Source of the DNA: Turnera subulata
Taxonomy: Eukaryota > Streptophyta > Magnoliopsida > Malpighiales > Passifloraceae
Length of the DNA stretch: 64,000 bases
Direction: 5' to 3'
Assembly: GCA_028386065.3 (NCBI GenBank)
Contig: JAKUCV010002199.1
Span: 1-64,000 of the forward strand
In this document: piece by piece, positions 47,100 through 59,012 of the stretch
Layout of the letters: every line of letters begins with the position of its first letter
How positions within the stretch are numbered: position 1 is the first letter of the stretch
Program-made: the position numbers and the translations under genes
The notes under the pieces: model-generated
Database searches by the model: none
The model's input: the letters and a program-made list of their open reading frames with translations, nothing else
Told to the model about the DNA's origin: nothing

Positions 47100-48402
47100 T
47101 CCCAAGGTATTATTTCCATAAATATAAACCTTAATATCATTATTATTATTTTTCTCCATTTAATTTCTTTCCAAAATTATTATTTATCATTTTCTAGAAT
47201 TATTCTATTTTTATTTTAATTAAATCGGACTGGGCCATACTATGCAGCCCAAAGGAGCCAACCCAGGTGCAAGGCCTGGACCAAGACTAAAGCCCATGCT
47301 CAGGCCCGCCAAGTCTAGCCCAACACCCATGTTGACCCAGACCAAGCCCAACGACTCCAAACCCAACAGACCAAAACCCAACCAACTCACAACCCAACCC
47401 AACCAAACCAAACCAACCGGGTCAACCCACGACCCACATCCGGGTCGTCTTCAACCCAAGGCTCACCTTGAGCTTGACGGCGACACGGGCGGCTGACAAG
47501 GCGAGGCAACGGGAAGGAGGTGAAGGCGCGAGGAGAAAGGGGAGGCGCGGGCTCGGGTCGCGCGTCGTCCGGCGGCGCTGCTGCGAGGAGGAGCGGCGTC
47601 GGCTGGGTTCGGTGGCAGCTGTAGCGAGGCGAGGGCTTCACGACTTGGCTGCAGGTGGCTTCCGGTAGCAACGAGCAGCAGGTCAGCGACGAACAGGGGA
47701 GGAAGGAGAGTCGTCGGCGGCTTGTTTCGGCTGGACGGCGACGATCTGCAGCGGGGAGAGGAAGGCGGTACCGGCGGCGCGAGCTTGCACGGGCGGAGGA
47801 GACGAAGTGGTGGTGCTAGTGGCTTGGGTTTGGTGGAGGCACTGCACGCGTGTGGAAGGGAGAAGAGATGAGATGGTGTGGGTGGTTGTTGGTGGTGTTG
47901 GTGGTGGCGGCCGGCAGTGTGATGTTATGTGTGTGTGTTTTTTTATTTATTTTTTTTCCTTCTTTCTCTGGATCTGGTTTTGAGAGGTGATGAGGATAAC
48001 GGATTTTTGTTTGCAGGGTAAGGATTTATCACGCAGAGTCACGACCAACATAGGAGGGGAGAAGTTTTCACATGCATACAGGAGAAGGCGGCTGCATAAT
48101 TCAATTATGCAGTCGTGTCCCGTCCGGACCAGAAAATAACTATAATGCCCCCTTGATTTTACTTTTGGTCAGATAATTCGAGGATAAACCTGACTTTCCT
48201 GAAGATTCCTGGACCCGAAAAATTCCAACTTTGGTCCGTAAAATCCGCAGAAAAATCCCGAACGTGGGAGAGAGCTCGGTTTTAGAATCCGATGCCCGAT
48301 TTACCATGAAATAATTACCAAAGATTATTTTTATATGGTAAATTACTGTACAAAGCATTTTACAGTCAGGTAAAAATATAAATTTTTACCCGGGTTGTTA
48401 CA
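45611..48402 (-). repeat. N2 3' LTR
   Basis: 2792 bp, complete. It includes a duplicated 58-bp 'cagacagggagcag...ctctcccccagcacc' block (46193-46307), an (AT)n tract (47063-47097), a GC-rich block (about 47230-47900) with low-complexity frames, and the conserved 'gcacttcggactcacc' phrase near 45945-45960. Confidence 0.88.
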
Positions 48403-48436
48403 GTCTACCCCCTTAAAAGAATTTCATCCCCGAAAT

Positions 48437-51400
48437 TCACTCCGAACCGGTGAAGAGATGCGGATGCTGGGACCACATGTGTTCTTCAACTTCCCATGTT
48501 GACTCGTTAGCAGAATGCTTACTCCACTTGACCTTTACCATGGGAATGGTGCGGTTCCGTAACTGCCGTACTTCCCGAGCAAGAATCTGTTCCGGTACTC
48601 CTGTGTAGGTAAGGTCTTCTGCCACTTCAACATCCACCGGGGCCACAATATGACTAGGGTCTGATCGGTATCTCCTTAGCATGGAGACGTGAAACACGTC
48701 ATGTATGCGTGAAAGTTCTTCAGGTAATGACAACCTGTAAGCCAAAGGCCCGATCCTCTCAACGATCTCATATGGCCCGATATACCTTGGACTCAGCTTT
48801 CCTCTTTTGCCGAATCTGATCACACCTTTCCATGGTGCTACTCTGAGAAAAACCTTCTCACCAACGTTATACTCCATCTCACATCGGTGTTTGTTGGCAT
48901 AGCTCTTTTGCCGATGCTGAGCCGCTCTCATGCATTGTTTCACTGTCTGAATCTTGTCAACTGTTTGTTTGACTAAATTCGGTCCAATGATCAGCCTTAA
49001 GCCTTCTTCATCCCAACAAACTGGACTTCTATACTTCCTTCCATATAGAGCTTCGAAAGGTGGCATACCAATGCCGGAATGGTAGCCGTTGTTATACACA
49101 AACTCTGCTAAGGGTAGATACTTATCCCAACTCCAACTGAAGTTAAGTGCACAAGCTCTAAGCATATCCTCCAGTGTCTATATGTTCCTCTCAGACTGTC
49201 CATCTGTCTGAGGATGAAAAGCAGTGCTGAAGCTCAACTTGGTTCCCAAAGCAGCTTGTAAGCTCTTCTAGAAACATGATGTGAACCTCGGATCTCTATT
49301 TGAGACTATAGACTTTGGAATCCCGTGTAGTCTCACAATCTCAGCAACATACTTACCCGCCAATATGTCCATGGTATCAGTTTGGCGGATAGGGAGAAAA
49401 TGAGCCGATTTTGTTAATCGGTCAACGATGACCCAAATAGCATCATGTTGCCTCCGAGTCATCGGTAGCCCAATCACAAAATCCATGGTAATCATCTCCC
49501 ACTTCCACTCTGGTATTGTCAACGATCTTAACTTGCCTGCTGGAGCCTGATGTTTGGCTTTTACCTGCTGGCAAGTATTGCATCTTGCGACATACTCTGC
49601 TACGTCCTTCTTCATATGAGGCCACCAAAAATGGCTCTTCAAATTCCGGTACATCTTGGTGCTTCCAGGATGCATCGCATATGGCGTCATGTGACCTTCT
49701 TCCAGGATCTGACTACACAGATTACTAACATTGGGTACACATACCCGTTTCCCAATCATCAGTGCCCCATCATCCGCTATACGAAACTTGTCTTCCCTTC
49801 TGCTCCTCACTCCTTCCTTTAGCTTGACCAGGTCGGGATCTACATCTTGTAACTCCACTATCCATCCTCTTAGGTTAGACTTGGCACTCATGTATGCCAG
49901 CAAAGCTCCTGTATCATCCATTGTCAAGTCAACTCCCAACTTCCTTAACTCGATAAATGAAAACATCGGGTAACTAGTGGAGGCATCATTCGATTGTCTC
50001 CGGCTCAAAGCATCAGCTACCATATTAGCCTTTCCTAGGTGATACTTGATAGTACAATCATAATCATTATGCAATTCAACCCAGTATCTTTGTAGCAGGT
50101 TAAGCTCCTTCTGAGTCATGATGTACTTAAGGCTTTTATGGTTGGTGGAGATTCGACACTTCTCTCCAAACAAGTAGTGTCTCCAAATCTTCAGAGCCAA
50201 GATTACAACTGTCATCTCAAGATCATGAGTCGGGTAGTTCTTCTCATGAGTCCTTAGCTGTCTGGAGGCATAGGCGATCACTCATCCTTCTTGCATCAGC
50301 ACAGCTCCTAAGCCAAGGCCTGATGCGTCACAAAACAGCACGTACTCAACTCCTAGCTTCGGTACTGTTAGCACTGGTGCCGTAGTCAGCTTCTTCTTAA
50401 GCTCCTCAAAACTCTGTTGGCGTTTCGGGCTCCAAAAAAAAGCTTGTTCTTTCCCCAATAACTTAGTCATGAGACTGGCTAATAAGGAAAAACCTTCTAT
50501 GAACCTCCGATAGTATCCTGCAAGGCCAAGAAAACTCCTGACTTCGGACACATTCTTAGGAGGCTCCCACTCCAACACAGCCTTAACTTTGGCAGGGTTG
50601 ACCTTTATTCCATCCCCGCCTACTACATGTCCGAGGAAGGAAACTTCTCCAAGCCAAAATTCACACTTGCTGAATTTGGCATACAGCTGCTTCTCCCGTA
50701 ACCTTTGAAGCACTATCCTCAAATGCTCTTCGTGCTCTTCCTTGCTCTTGGAGTAGAAGAGGATATCGTCGATGAACACCACAACGAACTTATCCAAGAA
50801 CTCATTCAGTACCAACTGCATCAAGCACATGAATACTGCCGGTGCATTGGTCAAACCAAAAGGTACCACAGTGAATTCGAAGTGGCCATACCGTGTGTGA
50901 AAAAGTTGTCTTCGATTTGTCCTTCTCCGAAATCTTGATCTGGTGATAGCCCGATCAGAGATCTATCTTTGAAAACACCATTGCTCCTTAAAGTTGATAA
51001 AAAAGATCATCAATCCTCGGTAATGGGTACTTGTTCTTGACTGTCACCTTGTTTAACTGTCGATAGTCTACACACATCCGCAGACTACCGTCCTTCTTCT
51101 TCACGAACAAAACTGGTGCACCCCAAGGTGAGGTACTAGATCTGATGAAACCTTTCTCTAGTAGTTCGTCTAGCTGCTTCTTCAGCTCCTGAAGCTCTGT
51201 TGGTGCCATCCTGTATGGTGCCATCGAGATAGGTGTAACTCCAGGTACAAGCTCGATGGTGTACTCAACCTCTCTATCGGGTGGTAAACCTGGTAGATCA
51301 TCTGGAAAAACATCAACGAACTCCCTCACAACTGATACATCTTCCGGGGTAGGATCTTGTATTTCTTCACCTGGAATGTGAGTCAACAAAGCGTCTGGAC

Positions 51401-53108
51401 CATGTTGCTTCATTCTGTAACCCTGGGTAGCAGAGATACTACATGTGGTTATAGTTCTCCCCACTCCGGACAAAACAATCGACCGACCTTCGGCGGATGT
51501 CAACCTCACTTGCTTAGCTCGGCAATCCACCAAAGCTCGATACTTCGACAACCAATCCATGCCTAGGATTATATCAAATCCTCCTATGTTCATGGCAATG
51601 AGTCGAGCAGCAAAGGTTTTGTTCTCGAACACTAATGGTACATCCTTACAAACTCTATCTAACCTCACTATGATGCCTGTGGGTATTCTAACCCTCATCG
51701 GGTTTTCTAGGGATACATCTTCACAGTTATGTTGCATAGCATAGGTTTGAGCTATAAAGGAATGTGTAGCTCCAGGGTCAATTAATGTGAATGCAGCACA
51801 ACCATGTATTGTAAGGATACTTGTTATAACTTGGGCAGCATCAGGGTCTTCTTCCGCGGTGATGACAAAAGCTCTAGGAACTGCTGTGCTTTGGTTAGCA
51901 CCAGATTGGGTCCTTGCGGAAGGATTCCCCTGACCACGACCTTGTCCATGAGCTCTAGATCCACTTGGCACGCTAGCCACAGAGGCCTGAACTGTTGGTG
52001 CCGGTGCAGAGTTACTGACTCTCCCAAGCTTTGGGCATGCATAACGATAATGTCCCAACTCATTGCACTCAAAGCATCTGACCGATGATATGGGACGTCG
52101 GAAGCGGTTATCTCCAGAACTAGTCACTCCGGGTCCACTCCATCCTCCAGTTGAAGCTCCGCGGTTGTTAGTCCAACCACGTCCATAGGTCATCTGCTGA
52201 TACTGTCCTCGTCCAGCTGTAGGTGCACTAGTGGCAAGTGCATATGGCTTCTTGTTCTGACTAAGAGGAACCTTCGGTGCACTTCTCTTCCGGCGATACT
52301 CCTGTTGATCATGCCATGTAACTTCAGCCTTCTAAGCATCCCTTACCATGTCCTGATATCCAACATAATCCTTGCATCCCATAATAGCTCGGATGTCAGG
52401 ATGTAGACCTCTCTAGAAACGTTGGCATCTGGCTTTGGTAGTTGCTACCAGATCTCCAACATACAGGGACAGACGATCAAACTTCTTCTCATACTCCGTC
52501 ACGGTCATACTATCCTGGCACAATTCCAGGAATTCGCGCTGCATGCATTCCTGAAATTCTTCAGTAATGAACTTATCCTTGAACATGGTCGTGAACTCAG
52601 CCCATGACATCACCACTGGTTTCGGCAGGTCTCTTGTGGTAGATTCCCACCATGTTGCTGCTTCTTCACGGAAAAGAGAAGCGGCATAGTTCACCCACTG
52701 GTCAGTTGTGCACTTGATCTTAAGCATGACCCTGGCGATCTGACATAACCACTCGTTCGCCTCACGAGGGTCAGTCGCTCCTGAGAAAGGCTCACCTCCA
52801 AGCTCAGATAGCTTGGTAAAAACAGGGTCTTCGACTGGTCCCCCAACTGTCTGTCGATGAAGGATCTGGGTCATCATGTGCATCATCTGCAAGGACATCT
52901 GGTATGGCATACCCGGTACCCCATCATAAACATGTGGTTCTTCTTCGTACGCATGCGGTTGACCGATTAACACTTGGTCCTCTTCCAAATGCTGTTGGGC
53001 GGCATGCTGGTGTCCCTCAGCCGGATACATCTCGTCCTTCCTATATGAAGATGCATGCATGAGTATCATATTTATAACATGTGGAGCAGGATATGCACAG
53101 ACAATCAA
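48437..53108 (-). pseudogene. N2 gag-pol polyprotein, broken by seven stops and one frameshift
   Basis: Minus strand, domains in order. Gag is at 53108-52413 (includes ELGGEPFSGATDP and WWESTTRDLP). The CCHC zinc knuckle [14 protein letters not shown] lies near 52075. Protease has [11 protein letters not shown] near 51770. Reverse transcriptase runs from 51400 ([20 protein letters not shown]; active site [11 protein letters not shown] near 50775). RNase H follows ([19 protein letters not shown]). Integrase has an [12 protein letters not shown] zinc region, MDFVIGLP and SNRDPRF. The C-terminal chromodomain-like tail is QLRNRTIPMVKVKWSKH to PHLF. In-frame stops lie at 52413, 52332, 50988, 50955, 50282, 49268 and 49178; a one-base frameshift is near 50905. 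The domain order RT-RH-INT-chromodomain defines a Ty3/gypsy chromovirus. The Tekay/Del assignment rests on the integrase tail and long LTRs. Confidence 0.92.
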
Positions 53109-53147
53109 ACAACAACCAAGGACCTACAGCTCGCTCCGCTACCAAAA

Positions 53148-53670
53148 TGAAATGCCCCGATCCGTATTTACCGTTATACATAGTAAACACGTGGGACCTA
53201 TTATTTATTACAGAAACCACAGCAGTAAATATCATAAATCAATAGTAATAATACAACATCAGTACTCGTCTCAGTGCGGAGACATTATTACAACAAGCAA
53301 CAGAAGCAGAGTAACAAAATGCAAGCAGCGGAAGTCTTAATACAATACAACAATAGGCAACAATATGAAAATGATGCAACGCAGGTACCTCCACGTATAA
53401 CTGGCACAGACAGGGAGCAGACCCCAAGCACACTCTCCCCCAGCGCCTAAAATAATAATTAGTACAGATAGGAAGCAGACTCCAAGCACACTCTCCCCCA
53501 GCACCATAAAATAAAAGACTACCATTTGGCTGTTCCAATATTTAACTGTGACTTACTAGATGTCTAAGTGTTTTCAATTTTATTATTTCTTTTCCCTCAA
53601 TTAGTTACTATACATCTATTATCTGACCATTATCTCATTATTCCGAGCAGGCTCACAGTCTCTCCGCTCA
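53148..53670 (-). repeat. N2 5' LTR, inner piece
   Basis: Matches 45611-about 46460 of the 3' LTR but lacks about 330 bp corresponding to 45849-46178 (junction at about 53385, 'gcaacgcag|gtacctcc'). It is cut at 53670 by N3. The remaining outer piece is 61236-61611. Confidence 0.85.
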
Positions 53671-56649
53671 TGTAACAGCCCGGGTAAAAATTTTAAATTT
53701 TTACCGGGATTGTAAAAATTTTTTACCGTGATTTACCGCTGAATTAATCTTGGGTAATTAATTCAAGGTAAATCGGGTATCGTTTTTCGTAACCGAGGGT
53801 TTTCCCGCGCTCGAGATTTTTTCCGTGGATTTTACGGACCAAAGTTGGTATTTTCGGGTCCCGAAATTCTCGGAAAAAAATCACACCGGAAAATAACAAA
53901 GGGGGTATTACAGTTATTTTCAGGTTCGTTCGGGACACGACTGCGTGATTGAGTCACGCAGCCGCCTCCCACTATGCAGCCTGTGATCTTCTTGTTTTTC
54001 TTTTCTCGTGACCTGCTCTTCCTGCTTTCATTTTCACGCATTTCCTGCCTCCACACCTTCATCCTCTCCTCAGCAAGTTCACCTGTAACTTCATTTTTCC
54101 AACCTGCAAATCACACAAATTAACCAAACAAAGAAAAAAAAATTAACCAAATCACCATCCGCGCCTGCCCAGCCACCACACGACCTCCTCTCCTCTCCTT
54201 TTTCCTCTCGCTCACCTCCCGCCACCAACCAGGGTCGTATCCTCGCCGCCTGCGCATCGTCACCTGCAGCCGACGCGGCGACCGAGCAGGCCGCCTTCAT
54301 CCTCCTCCTTCGCGACCACCGGCGACCGTCACCTTTCCCCGTTTCGTGCTGCCTGTGCTTGTAGTCAGCCGCCCGTCGCTTCGTGTTGCTGTGCCACCCG
54401 TCTGCACCGTCGCTGCATCCTGCCGCCTCCGCCGTGCACAGGGGGCCGGATCGCTTCTCCTCAGCCGCTTTCCTCAGTTCTTCCTCTTCCCTTCCTCCTC
54501 ACGCGACGCCGCCTCGTTCCGTTCACTGCTCGTCCTGCCGCCGTCCCGTTCATGCCGCCACGCCGACACCATGGTTGCTAGGTGAGCAGCAGTGTGGGCG
54601 ACCCGTTTAAGGAAGACCCGACCCGGGGCTTGGTCATGGGTCTCACCAATTAGGTCTGGGCTGGGACCGTGGGCTCACGCTGGGCTAGGCCTTGGCAGGT
54701 CTACTGGGCTCCCTGCCTTGGCCTGGGCTAGCATGGTCCATGGCCCAATTTCCTTAAAAAAAAACATTTTTATATAAAAAAAATAAATACTTCTGGGAAA
54801 TATGAATAAATAAGGATATATGTATATATATATATGTATGTATATATATATATTCTAGAAATAGACATTTTGACATATTAATTCCGGGAAAGTATAATAC
54901 TTGATATAACTTTTTCAAGGAATTAAAGTAATTACAACATGATTATGGTAAATACCTTTGATAACTATGGATATAAATGGTAATATATATATGGGATATG
55001 ACTATTTTTGGAAAATTAAGATAAATATGTTGTGATTATTTCAATAATAATATGGTAAGTAATTTTTATGAAAATATCTTTGGAGATTAAATACGTTAGA
55101 TAATAATCTTTTTATGAATAGTTGGAAACATGTAAATGTAATAATTTTCAGAAAGATTATTTCATAGTAAATATATTTTTGAAAGGATATTTGATATGGG
55201 AAATAAACAGCTTAACGGAAATTATTTTGGAAAATATATATATTTACGGTGAATATTTTCTTTTGGGAAAGAATATAAATACTCATGAAAAATATTTTGA
55301 AAAGAGTTTTAATTAAAGTATGGTACCGAAATTATATTCGGATATACGTACGATATATTATTTTCAGAAAAAGGTTAAAATATGGTAAAAGATGATAATA
55401 AAAGATATGTAACCGGAATGGATTATTTCGCAGTTTGGCATCATAGCATACCGATTATGTGCATTTATGTGTATATATTGTTTTGTTGTATAGGTTCGGA
55501 TATCGGGCAGTTTCCCGAGGAGCCGGCTTGGGACCGGTCATTGTTTCCGGAGTTGAGTAATCGGCCAAGGTGAGGATGGATTTCCTTCAATATGTGCCTG
55601 TATTACTCGATTATTGTGTTTGTTGGTTATTGCATTGTTGGATGTTGCATTTGCTGAGGTTGGATTCGGGATGTTTATCCCATTGTCTTGATTGTTGTCG
55701 GGATGTTTATCCCCGTATCTTGATTGGTTTTTGGATATTTATTATCGTGTCTTTGGCCATAAGAATAATGGAATAAATAATAAATTGTGATAAGGATGTC
55801 GATCCTTGATTTTGGACAGGGATGTCTATCCCGATATTTTGGTTAGGGATGTCGATCCCTGTGATTTGATTTTGATGATCATAATATAATTGTCGCGTGA
55901 TAAGTAGTGGTACGACTCGATGGTTTAAGACTGTTTCGTGGTGGCCGTGACCTGGGTTACTTGTGATAAGCATGTCTATGCTTGGGATGTCTATCCCGTG
56001 ATTATTTTTGGGATGTCTATCCCTGGGTTCGTATTTTTGGGATGTCAATCCCTGGGTTCTCTGGATTTGGTCTGGCACCCGGAATGTGTTGATAACCAGG
56101 TCTGACCCCTAGCTTATCCGTGACGGGGCCCGGAAAGATAAAATTGAAAAAATTGGATTTTATTTGAGTCTTTTTGGTCTTGGACCGGTTTAGGGTCTTG
56201 TCTTTTGGTTTGGTATGTATTTGGTGGTTTTTTCCTGTTTTTGACCTTGAGTACCTATAGTGTTGCATATTGATTGTCTATCCTTCGTCGGTGAGCACTT
56301 CGGACTCACCCCTCACCTGCGGGCTTTCATCCCATAGGATGGATTATTTGTGGTACAGGTTTGATGCATCCCAGGCAGGCTGCGGCGTTATCCCTTGGAT
56401 AGGGCTCGGATCCATAGTTTGCATCAGTGTCGCATACAGTGTCTTGTGAGTTATTAAGTCTTCCGTTGTGCATTATTTTTACTATTGTCGGGCCATTGGG
56501 CCGAATATGATGTTGTCATTGTTTTTATTTTTGGCTGTTGAGCCCGAGTTTCTGTTGTATACACTGTATGCTGGGCTTGATTTTGGTTGGGTCGTCTCAA
56601 TTCCGGCACGTGTTTACTGTGTACGGTAAATACGGGTCGGGGCGTTTCA
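53671..56649 (+). repeat. N3 5' LTR
   Basis: 2979 bp, complete. It has a GC-rich block at about 54160-54600, AT-rich tracts with (TA)n, a cluster of nine short hairpins (55668-56052), and the conserved end phrase 'gtgagcacttcggactcacc' near 56290-56310. Confidence 0.9.
55668..56052 (+). repeat. Cluster of nine short hairpins (stem GGGAT/ATCCC, loop GTNN)
   Basis: Nine 14-16-base dyads of one design occur at 55668, 55700, 55792, 55819, 55845, 55968, 55984, 56010 and 56039. Seven have arms GGGAT/ATCCC. The unit at 55792 is AAGGAT/ATCCTT and the unit at 55968 is AAGCAT/ATGCTT, so both arms changed together. Loops are GTTT, GTCG, GTCT or GTCA. Units are otherwise embedded in unrelated sequence. 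The truncated right LTR retains the first four (about 61049-61215). Confidence 0.8.
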
Positions 56650-56917
56650 TTTTGGTAGCAGAGCGGGCGTTAGGTCTTGTTGGGCAGTCTTTGTGTGTTT
56701 GTTGTCCTTGTTTGCATAGTTCGCTCCATTGTTTAGTATTTTATATCATTTTAGTTAGTGCATTATGGATTCAGTCAAGGGACGCCAACTGTCGCAGAAC
56801 ATACACATAAGAAGTAATGATGCCATAAATAAGCGGAAATATAAATATTATTAATATTGCTAATATTAATATTACAAACAGAAATATTACATTGATATTT
56901 TAAAAAAGAAAATACAT

Positions 56918-57601
56918 TTATCTTCTCGGAATGACGTTGACCCTGAAGCTATTGGGGTCGTTGTTGATGTTGACCTGGATGCTGTCGCTCCACGAGAACC
57001 ACATGCCGCCCCTGTTGTCCTGGCCAGGAAGCTCGAACCGGTTTGCTTGAGGGAACTGGAGTGGGATGAGACCGTGATCGTCTTCAGGCTGCCATTGGGT
57101 CTCCGTGAGAAGAACCATGTTTGGTTTGTACTGGTTCTTCAGGTCCCTCAGGGTACGCGAGAACTCCTGGGAACGCCTAGCTACTCCTCTGCAGTTCCAC
57201 ACCAGTAGTCGGGCCTTTGGCCAAGTTACGAGCAGACGAGTGACTCTGGGCATGCTCTGGGCAGTCATCGAGAGCTGATAGTAGGTACCTTGCTCCAGGA
57301 AATGGCAAGTGGACTCTAGGTTGAACTCCTGAAGTCTTTCGGAGATGAAGAACATGGTGGAGTTGGCCGAGCCGTAGTAGGAGGTCCTCAGAGTGCCATG
57401 GTCCTCCAGAAACAACGTCTCTTCCATGGGAGTGACGAAGAATCTGGATGAGTAGAGTTCGTCGACGAAGACTAGACGTGGCATTCTGTCGAGCTCGTTC
57501 GGTAGTTCTTCTGGACGCTCGTTGATCATGCTGTAGGCCAGACGGTTTCTTCTGCCTAGGTTGGCACCTTTGACGAAGAAGACGGATGAGGGAGCAGGCA
57601 T
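56918..57601 (-). CDS. Antisense ORF 2 of N3: 227-residue protein with LINE-endonuclease-like end
   Basis: Same length as the N1 copy (35558-36241) and collinear throughout. By eye about 33 of 227 residues differ, many conservatively, with no stop, frameshift or indel. The novel N-terminal part (PRLVFVDELYSSRFFVTPME) and the LLVWNCRGVARR..., LLTETQWQP and GGMWFSW stretches are unchanged. TATA-like box TATAAAAG lies about 110 bases upstream (57711-57718). It is antisense to the N3 transcript. Function unknown. The catalytic half of an endonuclease domain is missing. Confidence 0.72.
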   Translation of the reverse strand: MPAPSSVFFVKGANLGRRNRLAYSMINERPEELPNELDRMPRLVFVDELYSSRFFVTPMEETLFLEDHGTLRTSYYGSANSTMFFISERLQEFNLESTCHFLEQGTYYQLSMTAQSMPRVTRLLVTWPKARLLVWNCRGVARRSQEFSRTLRDLKNQYKPNMVLLTETQWQPEDDHGLIPLQFPQANRFELPGQDNRGGMWFSWSDSIQVNINNDPNSFRVNVIPRR

Positions 57602-58452
57602 GTTGTTTAAGACGCATTGGTTTTTTGATTTTCTGAGTATGGTAGTTTCTTTTGCCTTAGCGTTTTGTTGCTTTAAGATGCTTTTGATGATTTACACCTC
57701 ACCGCTCCGTCTTTTATACTCTTATGGGGAGCGTGATTGCTGTTTTTTATTTTCAAGATTTTGCTTTTTGAAAATTTTGTCGTTGCTTCATTTATTGCTT
57801 CATTACTTTATACGTTTCTTCGGGCTACAATGCCAGTGTTTTTCAGCCCTTTTCCATCTCGCGATACTTTGTCCTTTCTTTTTATGGTTTTTCTATATTT
57901 TCCTGCATCTTTTATCACATGCATCCGTGACCGTTGAGGCTAGACTGATGGGACCATATCTCGAGTAGAGCGCTTGTGCGACAAGGTTACACCTGTTCGG
58001 ACATCTTGGAGAGATACGAGGCTTCACAGACGTTTTTGGCTCATGCGGAATTTGTGAACAAGTAGGTACGTTTCTTTCGAGGGACACAGGAAGCTCTCGT
58101 GATCGTCACCGTGCGAGTTAACGGACCTCTTTTTCACGAGGAACCGACGTCACCGTTAGCTGTACGTGTTACGCTTCTCGAGATCGGGGATGGTTACGAT
58201 CGATCTAGAGCGCCGAGCATGGAAACATGTTTTTGTTCTAATTTCTTTATGTTTTGATTTTGTTAAATGAGTTTTGTTTTTAATCTCTTTAGGTTTGATT
58301 TTATTTTTCCTTCTTGATGATTTTGTTTTGCTTTTAAATATTTTACTTTTCTGTTGAACATGAGATTTTCATAACTTTAAAAAGATTTTTGTTTTGAAAA
58401 AGAAAACTTCTTTTATTAACTCATAATAGTTTTACAACAGAGAAGAAGTACT

Positions 58453-58826
58453 CTAAGGAGTTACTTGCTTCTCAAGATCTTTTACAAGCTTTTGTACGTT
58501 CTTCACGTGAGGAAAGAGTTCTGCGCACGCCAGTTCTATCTGCATCACCGCCGAGCTGATCTTCTTCAGTGAGACGTTCAGCTGCGTCAGAGTCTGCTGC
58601 GGAGTGCTGCTTTCAGCAGTTGCTTTGCCCTTCCTATCCTCAGCTTCTTTGCCAGCACACTTCTTTCGCCGTCTACTGGAACCATGTGTTCCTTCAGGCC
58701 GATGATGTTGGTTTTGAACCGCTTCTTGGGAGGTTCTTCATCAGAGCTTGTCGGGAACGCAGTACCGCCGATGTAGCTGTTGTTCTCAGAGTCAGAGGTG
58801 GTTCTTGATCTTAGTGGAGAGTCCAT
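58453..58826 (-). pseudogene. Antisense ORF 1 of N3, frameshifted
   Basis: The first 49 codons match the N1 protein exactly (MDSPLRSRTTSDSENNS to GLKEHMV). A small deletion then shifts the frame, and the open frame ends early at 58587. In the shifted frame the conserved C-terminal part is still readable: AGKEAEDRKGK, LTQLNVSLKKISSAV, IELAC and VKDLEKQV before a stop at 58453-58455. A TATA-like TATAAATA lies 35 bases before the ATG (58861-58868). Confidence 0.75.
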
Positions 58827-59012
58827 AACTGTGTGTGAGTTTGCCAGTCATGAGGTTTGGTATTTATAAGCGGATAAGATGTCGCTTAAGGGTATAAGCG
58901 GTATCTCGGGTTGAGTTTGGACACTTGGCAAAGTGTGCCAGAAGCTTATCATGGTAGGACCCACGGATAAGACGGAATTTCGGGGACAGAATTCTTTTTA
59001 AGGTGGGTAGAC

